Assembly: GCA_963989385.1 (NCBI GenBank)
Contig: OZ022500.1
Span: forward strand, 119,515,842-119,579,841
Direction of reading: 5' to 3'
DNA length: 64,000 nt
From: Ctena decussata
Taxonomy: Eukaryota > Mollusca > Bivalvia > Lucinida > Lucinidae
Positions 22,985 to 34,380 of the stretch are shown piece after piece. Below the pieces are notes generated by a model. That model saw only the letters and a program-made list of their open reading frames with translations. It had not been told where the DNA came from and made no database searches. A program made the translations under genes and the position numbers. Every line of letters begins with the position of its first letter. Position 1 is the first letter of the stretch.

Positions 22985-24945
22985 TAACTCAACAAGAGGG
23001 CCATAATGGCCCTGGATCGCTCACCTGAGTATCTTGTGAACTTAAACTCAGAGACATCAATACGTACGACAGACAGAGTTTCACAAAGAGTCAATGGAAA
23101 ATGAACCCTTTATTGTGAACGTAAGGCTAGACAGAGTTTCACAAAGAGTCAATGGAAAATGAACCCTTTATTGTGAACGTAAGGCTTTTATAAGATTTAA
23201 CCTAATAACCTTGTTTTTGACCCATCATAACCCAGTTTCAAACCTGGTCTAGATTTCTTAGATATAAACATTCTGACAATGTTTCATGAATATCCGATCA
23301 AAACTGTGCCATCTAGAGCGTAAACAATGTTTATTTATGTTTTGACCTAGTGTCCTAGTTTTTGATCCGACATAACCAAGTTGCAGCTTTGGTCCAGATT
23401 TATTGGAGATAAACATTTTGACAAAGTCTCATGAAGATTTGAACAAAACTGTGTCCTCTGAAGCGTTCACATGTTTTTTCTAAGAACTGACCTAGTGACC
23501 TAGGTTTTGACCAGACATGGCCCAGTTTCATTTCTGGTTTAGATTTCATAAAAAACCAGAGGAACAACGGTCCTGTAGCTCACCTGACACCTTCTGTCAA
23601 CTGACATAATTTGTCATTCGCTCATTTGTTACAAATTTGAAACCAGTAGCTTAAAAGGTGTGCATCTTTTAATCTTAAAACCTCAGTGACCTTGAGCAAG
23701 GTTCAAAAAATGACCTTAACCTTTGATGACCTTATGTCTTCATGTATTCATTTAGTTAACCATATTTTCCAATTATTATATTTAGGCTTAAAAAATTCCA
23801 TGGCATCAACTATTTAAGCATTTTCTCATATAAAAGCATAACATACCGAAGTTGACCTTGCAATAAATTAGGTCAAGGTCAATGCACCGTCATGATTAGT
23901 ATAAACTGTGATGGGCCAGAGTCCTCAATGCTACATACCATGCAACGAGGTCATTGGGCCTTTGGTTCTGGAGAAAAAAATCTTTGAAAGGTTACTATAT
24001 ATGGGCATGGCGGCCATCTTGGTCATGTAACCACAACCAGCACAACAAACTTTGGTGCCTTTGAACTAGTGATGCTCCGTACGAAATATGGCTTCAAACA
24101 GCCCATTGGCTTCAGTCAAGATGTTTGAAATTGTTGACAGGCAACAGAATCACAGTGACCTTGAACAAAGTTCAAAGAATGACCTTGACCTTTAACAACA
24201 TAATATCTTCATAGACTCATTTAGTTAATCATAAATACCAATGATGAAAGCGCGTTGACCTTGACCTAATTTATGGCACTGTCATGTGTCATGTGACCCA
24301 AACCCCGGTAATAAACTTTCGTTCCGCTATCCCACTGACACTCCATATGAAATTTGGCTTCAATCGGCCCAGTGGTTTCTGAGTAGAAGTGTTTTGAAAA
24401 TCTTGACGACGGACGGGCGAACAGAATGACCTTGACCTTTATTGACGTAATATCTTCAGCTGTTTATTAACTTGACCATATATACCAAATATCGTACCTT
24501 AGACTTAAATAGTTTCTGAGAAATTCACTGTTTAAGCCTTTTCACATATAGAAGCCTAAGGTACCAAAGTTTACCGTGTCATAAATTACGTCAAGGTCAA
24601 CGCACGGTCATCATTTATACAAACTATGATGGACCAGAATGCCCGAAGCTACATACCAAGTTTCAGGGTCAAAGGCCTGTCATAGGCCTTTTGGTTCTGA
24701 AGATGATTTTTGAAGGGTGTTTACCATATATGGGCGTGGCGGCCATTTTGGTCATGTGACCAAGACCCTGGTAACAAAATTTCGTTCCCCCAACCTAAGC
24801 AGGCTCCATATGAAATTTGGTTTCAATTGGCCCAGTGGTTTCTGAGGAGAAGATGTTTAAAAATATGGACGACGGACGGACGACGGATGCTTGGCTATAC
24901 TATAAGCTCACCTGTGAGCCTAAAGCCTCAGGTGAGCAAAAAATC
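22985..24945 (-). repeat. AGCTCACCTGAG dispersed repeats, two or more degraded copies
   Basis: Starts with GAGGGCCATAATGGCCCTGG and TCGCTCACCTGAG. A second start (GGTCCTGTAGCTCACCTGAC) lies near 23567, and the end GGACGACGGATGC ... GCCTCAGGTGAGCAAAA lies near 24940. Inside are minus-strand versions of the TTGACCTTGACC and GGTCATGTGACC tracts. Non-coding. Confidence 0.65.
23071..23186 (+). repeat. Tandem duplication, 58 bp x 2
   Basis: AGACAGAGTTTCACAAAGAG starts copies at 23071 and 23129. The two copies look identical over 58 bp, so the duplication is recent relative to the surrounding decayed repeat. Confidence 0.85.
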
Positions 24946-25097
24946 AGACAAAGTTTCATGTAGGTTATATCATTTCTATGCCCTCAAAAGTGTACACAAG
25001 GTTTTTTAAAGATTTGACCTAGTGACCTAGATTTTGACCCCACAAGACTCAGATTCAAACTTGGTCTAGATTTCATAAAGATAAACATTCTGACAAA

Positions 25098-25820
25098 GCT
25101 CTGGCGGCCATTTTGTTCAGCGGAGCGGAACCGTTTTGGCAATTTTGATAGAGGGTCTCCTTAGGAACATTTCTGTAGAATAATTTCAAAATCTGCCCAG
25201 CAGTTTTGGAGGAGAAATCGTTTAAAGGTTTTTCTATTTTTTAGCTCGGGTGGCCATATTGTTCAGCGGAGCGGAACCGTATGAGTAATTTTGGTAGCGG
25301 GTCTCCTAAGGAACATTTCTGTGGAACTATTTTAAAATCAGCTTGGCAGTTTTAGAAGAGAAGTCGTTTAAAGGGTTTTCTATTTTTAGCTCTGGCGGCC
25401 ATATTGCTCAGCGCAACGAAACCATTTGAGCAATTTTAGTAGAGGGTTTCCTAAAAAAAATTTCTGTGAAATTATTTTAAAATCTGTCCAGCAGTTTTGG
25501 AGGAGAAGGCGTTTAAAGGTTTTTCTATCTTTAGCTCTGGCGGCCATATTGCTCAGCGCAACGAAACCGTTTGAGCAATTTTAGTAGAGGGTTTGCTAAG
25601 AAAAATTTCTGTGAAATTATTTCAAAATCTGCCCAGCAGTTTTGGAGGAGAAGGCGTTTAAAGGTTTTTTTCTATCTTTAGCTCCCATAGCCATATTGAT
25701 CAGTGGAGCGGCACCGTTTGAGCAATTTTGGTAGAGAGTCCCCCAAGAAACATTTCTGTGGAATTATTTTAAAATCCGTCAAGTAGTTTTGGAGGATAAG
25801 TCGTTTAAAACAATGTTGAC
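25098..25820 (+). repeat. Tandem repeat, about 145 bp x 5
   Basis: Units start near 25098, 25244, 25389, 25534 and 25681 with GCTCTGGCGGCCATATTG or a variant. Each contains AATTTCTGTGRAAYTATTTY and CAGCAGTTTTGGAGGAGAAG. The array ends in GACGACGGACG motifs and GCTCAGGTGAGCTAAAA, so it is another member of the AGCTCACCTGAG class with its own internal unit. Confidence 0.8.
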
Positions 25821-26283
25821 GACGGACGCACGACGGACGACGGACAAAGACCGATATTGTGCACTTTGTGCTCAGGTGAGCTAAAAAAACAGGAGGGCCA
25901 TGAGGCTCTGAGTCGCTCACCTGAGCAACTGGAAAGGTGGCTTTTTCTTATCATGTCTGAAATTGTCAAAATATGAGTCTTTGGTCAAAAGTCAAAGAAT
26001 GACCATGACCACTTGTACTGATAAATTTCATGTACTCATTAAGACAACTACATATACCTTAGTCCAAAATCTTCAAAACTTTCCTTGAAATCTTATGTTC
26101 TAGCATTTTCCCATATTTGACCATGCCGCAAAAAAGGTTGAGGTAAACCCAAGGTCATAATTTGAACAATCTTGAAAGTACTCGAGAACCAAATGCTATT
26201 ACTCTAGTACTCCATGCTACTTACCCAGTTTCAAGGCCATAGGTGTATTGGTTCTGGAGAAGAAAAAATATTAAAGATTTATA

Positions 26284-26725
26284 CGATGGGTCACAACTGC
26301 GATGTTTGCTGGACATTGTCGGTGCGGGCGAGGTACAAGTAAAAACACATATAAGACTTGGAAAAAGGGAATCTTCAGATAATGATAGTAAAGGTGTTAG
26401 AAAGCCAAGATTGCTTTTCATGACTGTTGATAATGTTTTTAACAAGCAAAAAATATTGAAAGGCGCTAAAAACCTGAGATGCAAAGATGAAGATGATGAA
26501 TATGTGCACTTTGATTTTGCAAATGTGTTCATTTCCAATGACTTGACGAAGGAAGAAAGAACTGCACGCTTTAATCTTAGAAAGGAGCTAAAGTCAAGGA
26601 AAGACAATGGAGAAACTGATTTAGTTATTTATGGTGGGAAAATTATGAGCAAGGCCGAAATTGCGAAAAGCAAAGGCGGTGGCTTTGGCAGTGGGTCAGG
26701 GGACCCAGCTGCATTTCAGGACTAG
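26284..26725 (+). pseudogene. LINE ORF1 C-terminal fragment
   Basis: The frame is open from the flanking repeat (first ATG at 26243) to TAG at 26723, but the first 14 or so codons belong to the host repeat, not to the element. Element-specific residues start near DGSQLRC. The conserved part is DLTKEERTARFNLRKEL (about residues 99-115) followed by a DLVIYGGKI motif and a Gly-rich tail, as in ORF1-type proteins upstream of CR1/L2-like ORF2s. The N-terminal domain is missing, so it is a truncated remnant. It overlaps the open frame of ORF2 by 65 bp in a different frame. Confidence 0.65.
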
Positions 26726-26840
26726 CGAATGTTGTAAAAAGAGCTCTGAAAATAGTTTTAAAGTTTGTAATAATACTTTTAGTGATGTACACTCAGTTGA
26801 ACCCAATCAGCCTCTGAATTTGAATGCCATCAAAAGACCA

Positions 26841-29661
26841 ATGACAATTACCTGTATGTATACAAATGCAGATCAGTTACAAAACAAAATGGATGAACTT
26901 TATTTGTGTGTCAACGAGTATAATCCTACGTTAATATTAGTTACTGAAGTTCTTCCAAAGAATAACAGGTCAATGAAGTTATCATGTGATTCTGTAATAT
27001 ATACAATTGATGGTTACAGTGTTTTTGCTGGTGGCAACGAGGGAAGAGGTGTTAACATTTATGTACAGAATGAGGTCTGTGCAGCTCCTATCAAGTTTTT
27101 AAATGATCAATACTGTGATGCATCGTGGTGTAGCTTGTCAGATGGGTCCTCCCATATTACTTTAGGGTGTATTTATAGGAGTCCATCTGCCCAAAAAGAC
27201 ACAAGTATATTAATAAACAGTTTAATCTCACAGGCATCGAAGTTGGATGGAAGACTGCTAGTGATCGGGGATTTTAATTATTCTGATATAAACTGGTCAG
27301 ATTGGACAGCACAACACAGCGAGCAGCATGAGGAATTTCTATTTATTGAAAATTTAAGAGATAACTTTTTGACACAGCATATTTCAGAAAGTACGAGGTA
27401 CAGGGAAGGCTGTGAACCGAGTTGTATTGACTTGTTAATAACAAATGATGATAACGATATCATAAGTATAAATTCATTACCAGCAATAGGCCTGAGCGAC
27501 CACTGTTTGTTGTTATTTGAATATAATTGTTGTCAAAGAAAGACCCGATCAGATGAGGATCAGACTTTCATGAAATATGACAGTTGTGATTATGTAGGCT
27601 TTTGTGAGCAATGGAGTAGTTTTGACTGGGAATTGGATTTTTTAAATATTGATATTGAAGAGATGTGGAGTATTTTTAAATGTAGATATGACTCAAGTAT
27701 TAAACAGTTTGTACCAAAGAAAGTCATTAAAGCTGGGAAAAGGAAAAAACCTTTATGGATGAATGCCGAGACCTTACATGCGGTTAAAATGAAGCATAAC
27801 AGCTGGGGAAAATACAGGATTTCAAAGCAAGATAATGACTATAAATTGTATTGCATAGCAAGAAATAAAGCTACTAAACTTATTAAAAATGCTAAGAGGA
27901 GTTATGAGCAAAGTATTTCTTCTAAAGTGAAAGACGACGTAAAGCATTTTTGGAAGTATGTCAAATCAAAGACATCATTTAAATCAACAATCAGTCAACT
28001 GAAAAACGGGAGTGGTGATCTTGTGGACAACTCCAAAGACAAGGCAGATATCTTAAATGACTATTTTTCAAGTGTTTTCACTAGGGAGGATACCAGCAGC
28101 ATACCTGATTTACAACAAAAGACTTACAAGTCAAGTTTGGAGCATATATCTGTAGACCATGAGTTGGTCAAGCATTATTTGTTAGAGTTGAAACCTGGGA
28201 AATCCATGGGACTTGATAATATTCATCCAGCCATTTTAAAAAATCTTGCAGAGGTATTTGCTAAGCCGTTGACATTCATTTTTCAAGCTTCAATCGACTC
28301 CGGGAAGTTGCCCTGTGTATGGAAGGATGCTTGCGTCACTCCACTGTTTAAGAAAGGATCTAAGAATGAACCAGGTAATTACCGTCCTGTTAGCTTGACG
28401 TCGATAGTCTGTAAACTGTTGGAAAAGATAATTCGAAAACATATGATTGACCACTTGGACAATAACAGTTTCATTTCAAATTATCAGTATGGTTTCAGGT
28501 CTGGTCGGTCATATGTTCTCCAGTTTTTGGATGTAATGGAAGACTGGTCGAACTACATAGATAACGGAATATCATTTGACACTGTGTATCTGGACTTTGC
28601 AAAGGCCTTTGATACCGTACCACATCAAAGATTAATAAAAAATACTTTCCTCCTACGGTGTCGGGGGTAGCATACTATCATGGATAACTGATTTTCTTAG
28701 TGGGAGACGACAAAGGGTTTCAGTCTAAGGTTGCTTGTCGAAGTGGAATGAATTTCTTTCCGGTGTGACACAGGGATCTGTGATGGGCCCTGTGCTTTTT
28801 GTAGTTTATATAAATGACTTACCAGAAGCTGTAAAGAGGATTCTGAAAATGTCCGCCGATGACACGAAGGTCTATGGTCCAGTTTCATGCATAAATGATA
28901 AAGAGGAGATGCAGGACGACTTGTACTCTATGCGTGATTGGTCAAACACATGACAAATATTATTTCATGTCCAAAAATGTAAAGTTATCCATTATGGTAA
29001 AGGAAATCCTAACTATACATATTATATGAACTCAAGAGAACTAGAGGCAGTCACAGAAGAAAAGGATTTAGGTGTATTTTTTCAAAAGGACGTGAAATTT
29101 AGTAGTCACATTTCACAGAAGATCAATAAAGCGAACAGTATGCTTGCCATTGTAAAAAGAACTTTTGAATATTTAGATCAGAATATATTTTTGAGACTTT
29201 TTAAGGCACTTGTCAGGCCACACTTAGAGTATGCCAACGTAGTCTGGTACCCTCACTATAAAAAAGACATTGAAGCAGTCGAAAGTGTTCAACGAAGAGC
29301 AACAAAACTGTTACCAGAATTACGTAATCTACCATATTAGGAGAGACTCATGAAACTGAAACTTCCAACCTTAGCCCATAGGAGAGCAAGAGAAGATATG
29401 ATTCAGACTTATAAAATTATACACGGCTTTGAAAATATCCCGATGGAGAGATTTTTTGTGTTGTCAGAAAGCAGAACCAGAGGTCATAATTATAAACTGG
29501 AGAAGAGTAGATGTAATACTACATTCAGGTTAAACCAGTTTTCTCAGAGAGTCATAAATCGGTGGAATGCCTTACCTTTCAATGTGGTGAATGCCAAAAC
29601 AGTTAATTCATTTAAGTCCCAGCTAGTCAAATTCTACGGCGACAGTATTTATGAGTACTAA
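26841..29661 (+). pseudogene. LINE ORF2: endonuclease-reverse transcriptase, disrupted
   Basis: The likely start is the ATG at 26841 (MTITCMYTNADQL), where endonuclease homology begins; the frame is open further upstream. The AP-type endonuclease shows LVTEVLP, VIGDFNYSDINW and GLSDHCLLLF. The RT shows GNYRPVSLTSIVCKLLEKII, QYGFRSGRS and catalytic LDFAKAFDTVPH. The frame is lost near 28670. After a +1 shift it continues from about 28735 with GVTQGSVMGP and SADDTK, where the two catalytic Asp are kept but the preceding residue is Ser. Stops at 28951 (TGA) and 29337 (TAG) interrupt the last frame, which ends FKSQLVKFYGDSIYEY at 29661. Three lesions make it inactive, yet the frame is otherwise well preserved, so the insertion is fairly young. 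Confidence 0.8.
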
Positions 29662-30427
29662 ATATTTGTATCATGTGAACGGCAGTGACAGTGAACAGTC
29701 CCGGACGTAACAGTTTAAACAGTTTTATATACTATCAGTGATTATGGATAAAATTATTTTACGAGTGAACCATATCAGGAGAAGAATTGAGTGCATTTAT
29801 AAGTAAGCTACGAGGGTGGGCTAAAAAGAACAGATGTTCTTCATTTGGAGCCCCAAAAGTTCAAGGTTCAAGGTTCAAAGTTATACCATAAATGGTAATT
29901 GCGGCCATGTTGGTCATGTGACCCTGACAGTTTGAACAAATTTTTATTCAATCAACCCGTGGAGGCTCTCTATGAAATGTGTTTACAATTGGCCCTTTGG
30001 CTTTTGAGGAAATGTTTGAAAATGTCAAAATATGAGAGACCTGGATCAAATGACCCTGACCTTTTCTACTCATAATTCTTTATGACCTCACTATGACAAT
30101 TGTGTAAACCAATTTTTAGGCCAAAATCTTTAAAACTTTGCATGAAATCTTATGTTCTAGCATTTTCCTATATTTGACCTTGCTGTAAAAAAGGTCAAGG
30201 TCAACCCAATATCATAATTTGAACAATCTTTGTAGTACTCGAGTACCCGATGCTTCATACCAAGTCTCAAGGCCATCGGTCAATGAGTTCTGGAGAAGAA
30301 GATTTTTTAAAAGATTTTACCATATATGGACATGACGGCAATGTTGGTCCTTATAATTTTTTTTTCGTGCCGTCATTGAATAACTGGAGTACATAAAGCC
30401 AAGTTACTTGATCTTTAAATGTTTGTC

Positions 30428-31838
30428 ACAGTAAAAAGTATGCAAAGACCAGAAACTGAAGCAATTAAAATCCAAATCCAGCCCTCAAACCATAGTTGGA
30501 AACAACTAAGATTACAAATAATCGAGATACAGAGAACATATGGCCAACCGAGTGAGCAGCTTGTTCCCAAAAGGTGGCCACTCAGCAACCCAAACCAAAC
30601 CAAAAATAATAAAAACATACATAAGGTAAAACATCACAGAAACTCTGACACCAAAAACAGGCAACAGAGAACCACAACAGAACTACCGCCTTGGAACGGT
30701 CAGTAATGAATTACTGTGGGGCTTAAATCGATTTTACAGGCCCAACCTCACCCTCAGTTTCTGAAGTGGTACAAAACATTTAGTTGGTTGTTCGGTTCGC
30801 ATGTTAACCCTCTAACTCGTCAATGAATCATCACGGTAAACACATAAAACAAATTTCAACACCATGAAGAAGCAAAGACGAGGACTCAACAGATACAACG
30901 GGCCGTCTGACAGGTGGAGATCCCTGTCCTGCCAAACAACCCCACTGGAAATCTGAAGCAAAAGAAGGTCACCAGTTGAGCCGCGGTGGACCAAGCAACA
31001 GACAAAAAGGCTCCGGTCCCAACCAACTAAATATATAGCTTTAGGTCGGGCCATCATAGAGTCTGACGACCGATCCCCCGGTGTGCAATTAAAGAGTGCA
31101 GCAAAGTTATCAACCGTGATTGGGTTAATCACTAAGCATGCAGACTGTCGCATAACATTTAAATTATAGCCAATACGTTTGTGACGTATTATTATTTTTC
31201 GGAATTGATCAGAAAAATCAGTCCTACCCTTCATCTTTTTGAATTTGTATACTAAAAGTAAAAAGTATGCAAAGACCAGGAACTGAAACAATCAAAATCC
31301 AAATCCAGCCCTCAAACCATAGTTGGAAACAACTAAGATTACAAATAATCAAGATACAGAGAACATATGGCCAACCGAGTGAGCAGCTTGTTCCCAAAAG
31401 GTGGCCACTCAGCAACCCAAACCGAACCAAAAATAATAATAACATACATAAGGTAAAACATCACAGAAACTCTGACACCAAAAACAGGCAACAAAGAACC
31501 ACAACAGAACTACCGCCTTGGAACGGTCAGTAATGAATTACTGGGGGGCTTAAATCGATTTTACAGGCCCAACCTCACCCTCAGTTTCTGAAGTGGTACA
31601 AAACATTTAGTTGGTTGTTCGGTTCGCATGATAACCCTCTAACTCGTCAATGAATCATCACGGTAAACACATAAATCAAATTTCAACACCATGAAGAAGC
31701 AAAGACGAGGACTCAACAGATACAACGGGCCGTCTGACAGGTGGAGATCCCTGTCCTGCCAAACAACCCCACTGGAAATCTGAAGCAAAAGAAGGTCACC
31801 AGTTGAGCCCCGGTGGACCAAGCAACAGACAAAAGTCA
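30428..31838 (-). repeat. Direct repeat of Penelope-like tail (two ~580-bp copies)
   Basis: Copies at 31264-31838 and about 30428-31010 are nearly identical across hundreds of bases, including CACTCAGCAACCCAAACC, CCGCCTTGGAACGGTCAGTA and GGCCGTCTGACAGGTGGAGA. Overlapping open frames on both strands inside each copy arise from the repeat and are not genes. Confidence 0.8.
31030..31258 (-). pseudogene. Penelope-like ORF, C-terminal segment
   Basis: Encodes VYKFKKMKGRTDFSDQF, then RKIIIRHKRIGYNLNVMRQS, ACLVINPITVDNFAALFNCT and SDSMMA before the tail. The remnant at 13.47-13.68 kb has the matching VYKLHRIVGNTEFPDQF directly after EFYG, so this block belongs immediately after EFYGD of the core and has been displaced by one tail length. 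It is open but fused to tail sequence at both ends. Confidence 0.6.
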
Positions 31839-32712
31839 CCATAAAATTCTGGTTCCGATAGGCCTTGGTGTAAAAGAAATATTAATCCGACATCAAATTT
31901 TGAAACCAATTCATGGTGTCTGCGATAGAATTTAGAAAAAGCCTTTCTAAGCTTATGATACCGATAGCCCTGTTGAAGAAGTTTAGCAGTTAAACATTTA
32001 TTACGAGCATTAAAGTCATCTACATGACTACACCCTCTAGCAAATCTTATAAGTTGAGAAATATACACTCCATAAGAGGGACGACGTGGAACTTCACCAT
32101 CCAAAGATGGAAAATTAACTATATCAAAGTCAAAGTCATCACGTTTATCATAAATTTTAGAAGATACAAAACCGTTAGAAATAGATAGATGTAAATCCAA
32201 AAAGGGGGCCTCGGTATCTGAAGTATTAGCTTTATTCAATTTAAGTTCAGGTGGGTAAATTTTGTTAACCATGCTTTCAAAATAAGGATTATCAATATTC
32301 AGAAGATCGTCTAAATATCTAGAGGTTGAGTTAAATGCCTCAATGATATCAGCTTGATCATCAACAGAAAGAGAAGTCATGAAATCTCTTTCATAACAAA
32401 ATAAAAACAAATCGGCCACAAGAGGAGCACAATTTGTACCCATCGGAATACCAACAATTTGTATAACTTATTACCAAATCTGATGTAAATATTATCTAAG
32501 AGATATGATAAGGCGTCACATACATTCTGACATGACCAAAGACTATATCCTCTATATATTTTACGGTCAGTAGAAGTGAAAAACGCTTTCCTATCGTTAC
32601 AGGCAATATAAAGGGTATCTTCATTTTTGGAGAACTTTTTGAAGGCCCTCTCAATCAAATCAACAAGTTTTTCCTTTATTAAATTATGGGGTAATTGTGA
32701 CTGCACATAATT
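31839..32712 (-). pseudogene. Penelope-like reverse transcriptase, core
   Basis: Two frames joined by a frameshift near 32450 cover LPHNLIKEKLVDLIERAF, IYIRFGNKLYK, then MGTNCAPLVADLFLF, SRYLDDLLNIDNPYFES with a YLDD catalytic box, KIYDKRDDFDFDIVNFP, YGVYISQLIRFARGC, AKLLQQGYRYHKLRKAFSKF and GLSEPEFYGD. The first catalytic motif and everything upstream are absent. After EFYGD the frame runs into tail DNA. The family assignment (Penelope-like) rests on the overall motif order and on a tail shared with dispersed solo tails. A DIRS-like or other RT is the alternative. Confidence 0.65.
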
Positions 32713-32719
32713 TGAGGTC

Positions 32720-34380
32720 AAACTTAATCATTATCTCAAGTCTCAAGGACTGTAAGATTTACTCAAAAATGAAATAAAAAGGAACAGTGGTTTTACGCTT
32801 TGGCGGCCATCTTGTCAGCCATTTTGAAACTGATATGTCTGAAATCAATTTTAAAATGCTTTATCGATTCTTCGATCACAGAAATTTACATGTAGCCACC
32901 GAAGGTATGTTTCTAGCCCATACACTTGAGAATATATTGAAGAGTTTAGCCTTTGGCAGCCATCTTGAACGTCATCTTGAATATTTTACAAATGCTGCCT
33001 ATAGGGCATAATTTCGTATTTGGATACGGGTAACCTATAATAAGATTCAGCCTCAATCTTTTAAACATACTATTTTTTGTTCGGGTGGGAGTGGGTTGAT
33101 ATGTGAGGGGTGCGGGAGTGTTCTCATCCCGTCACCCAGACTAACTTGACTGAAGACGTTTAAAGACAAATAGTTTTGTTTATTAAGTGTCATGATCCTG
33201 TTATGCAACATTCGAGTGAAACTTATATTTCATCATAGGAAATGACATAACAGAACAGAACAGAACAGTACAGAATTTTATTTTTAAGTTACTCTCAGGC
33301 CACTCGCAGGTGCGTATATGAGAAAATGCATGTAGTAAACCAGTAACACAGTGGCAATCACAATATACATGTAAACCTCAACTCACAAGCAGTTCTAACT
33401 TTAAGCATAGGAAAGTTTTTCAAACAGAAGTGGGAGAGACAGGTTTTCATGTGCTGAGTGTACATTTTATATTATACAAACTCATTGATAAGGTACATAA
33501 TGAAAAAAGTTATTACAATAAGTACATGTTTTAAAACGATTTTCAAACACCTTAACACTATTTATGTAGTTATCAGTACTCTTACTTTACTATGTCTATT
33601 ACAACCCAGCAGTCACGCGACGTCGAAATGACGTCGCAATGACGTCGATGCGACGCCATCACGTCGCAGCGACAACGATACGACACCACCCCGGCGTCGT
33701 GTGCCTGCATGCTGCGAATAAACGCATTCAGCAATGCGAAAACTAACTATTCATACTTTAAATTTCATAAATAAAAAAGTAACATCGAGACAGTTATACA
33801 AAAAAGAACTCTTATTACTAGTTATCTTCAGTTAACCGTAACTATATTTCTTCTAACCAAGGGCTCCAGATGCTGACAATCTCAGGACTATAACTTCGTC
33901 CAGAAAATAGTAAAAGCCAAAAACAGAATAAAAAACAGGTCATGATCCTCCACAAGTGCTGCCTCATTCAAGGCAGCTCCAGTGTGGAGCAAAACAAATG
34001 TCCCCACGGATAACTAACATAACTAACCAAAAACCGTCCCATAACTATCAACAGGACCCGTCAGCATTTGGTGCTTTGTACCTTCAATCACCGATGCCTA
34101 GCTTCCCATTTAGATTACATAAGCAAACACTGCTGACCCCGACCGGACGTCGCGATATGCGGCGTACTATCAGGGTCTGCAACGTTTGCATAAAACCTAC
34201 CATGATTGCTATAAAAATAATAGAAAAAAAGAGAAAAAAAGCAAATAAGTTGACACCCCCAAAACATAGAATTGGCCCTTGTATGTTAGGAAAGTACACT
34301 CAGGCATAAACGGATTAATTAGCACTTTTAGGAAAATTTATTCAAGATTATTTTCATGAGTTTAGACAATTTCAGAAGCT
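32720..34380. other. No gene supported; simple repeats and hairpin relic
   Basis: Short frames only. Items seen: GGCGGCCATCTTG-type words near 32803, an ACAGA microsatellite (about 33250-33272), a GACGTCG cluster (33613-33690), and a diverged GCAAACACTGC hairpin (about 34122-34198). A 117-codon frame at 33956-34309 has no domain, and its end is Lys-rich low-complexity sequence. Confidence 0.5.
33613..33690 (+). repeat. Degenerate GACGTCG cluster
   Basis: GTCGCGTCG-like words recur in both orientations: GCGACGTCGAAATGACGTCG, CAATGACGTCGATGCGACG and CACGTCGCAGCGACAACG. It is a GC- and CpG-rich island-like patch in an AT-rich context and is probably a degenerate palindromic tandem repeat. Confidence 0.5.

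Larger units (their letters stand above)
26284..29880 (+). mobile_element. CR1/L2-like non-LTR retrotransposon, 5' truncated
   Basis: A 3.6-kb element with target duplication TTATA (26279-26283 and 29881-29885). The 3' end has a short tandem tail (GTTCAAG repeated, 29859-29880), as in CR1/L2-type LINEs that lack poly-A. It carries the C-terminal part of an ORF1 and a nearly full ORF2 (endonuclease plus reverse transcriptase) broken by a frameshift and two stops. The clade is inferred from the YTNADQLQNKMDEL start of the endonuclease and the LDFAKAFDTVPH RT motif. Confidence 0.8.
25889..30355 (-). repeat. AGCTCACCTGAG dispersed repeat split by a LINE
   Basis: The left part (25889-26283) and right part (29881-30355) are consecutive when compared with the long copy at 7838-10030 read in reverse. 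ATATTAAAGATTTATA before the LINE joins TTATACCATAAATGGTAATT after it. The 3.6 kb between is the LINE. Confidence 0.75.
30425..32712 (-). mobile_element. Penelope-like element, rearranged and 5' truncated
   Basis: Read on the minus strand: an RT segment (32712 to about 31839), a tail copy (31838-31264), a C-terminal coding segment (about 31258-31030), and a second tail copy (about 31010-30428). The tail thus occurs twice, once inside the reading frame and once after it. The RT begins near its first catalytic motif, so the 5' half is absent. The plus-strand remnant at 13.0-14.4 kb keeps the coding segments adjacent, showing that the internal tail copy is secondary. Confidence 0.65.

Noticed and set aside
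22985..25880. CRISPR-like direct repeats
   Set aside because: Units of 58 and ~145 bp are contiguous tandem repeats without unique spacers, in a eukaryotic context.
33956..34309. 117-codon plus-strand frame
   Set aside because: No domain, Lys-rich low-complexity end, overlaps a decayed hairpin repeat, and there is no splice or promoter support.
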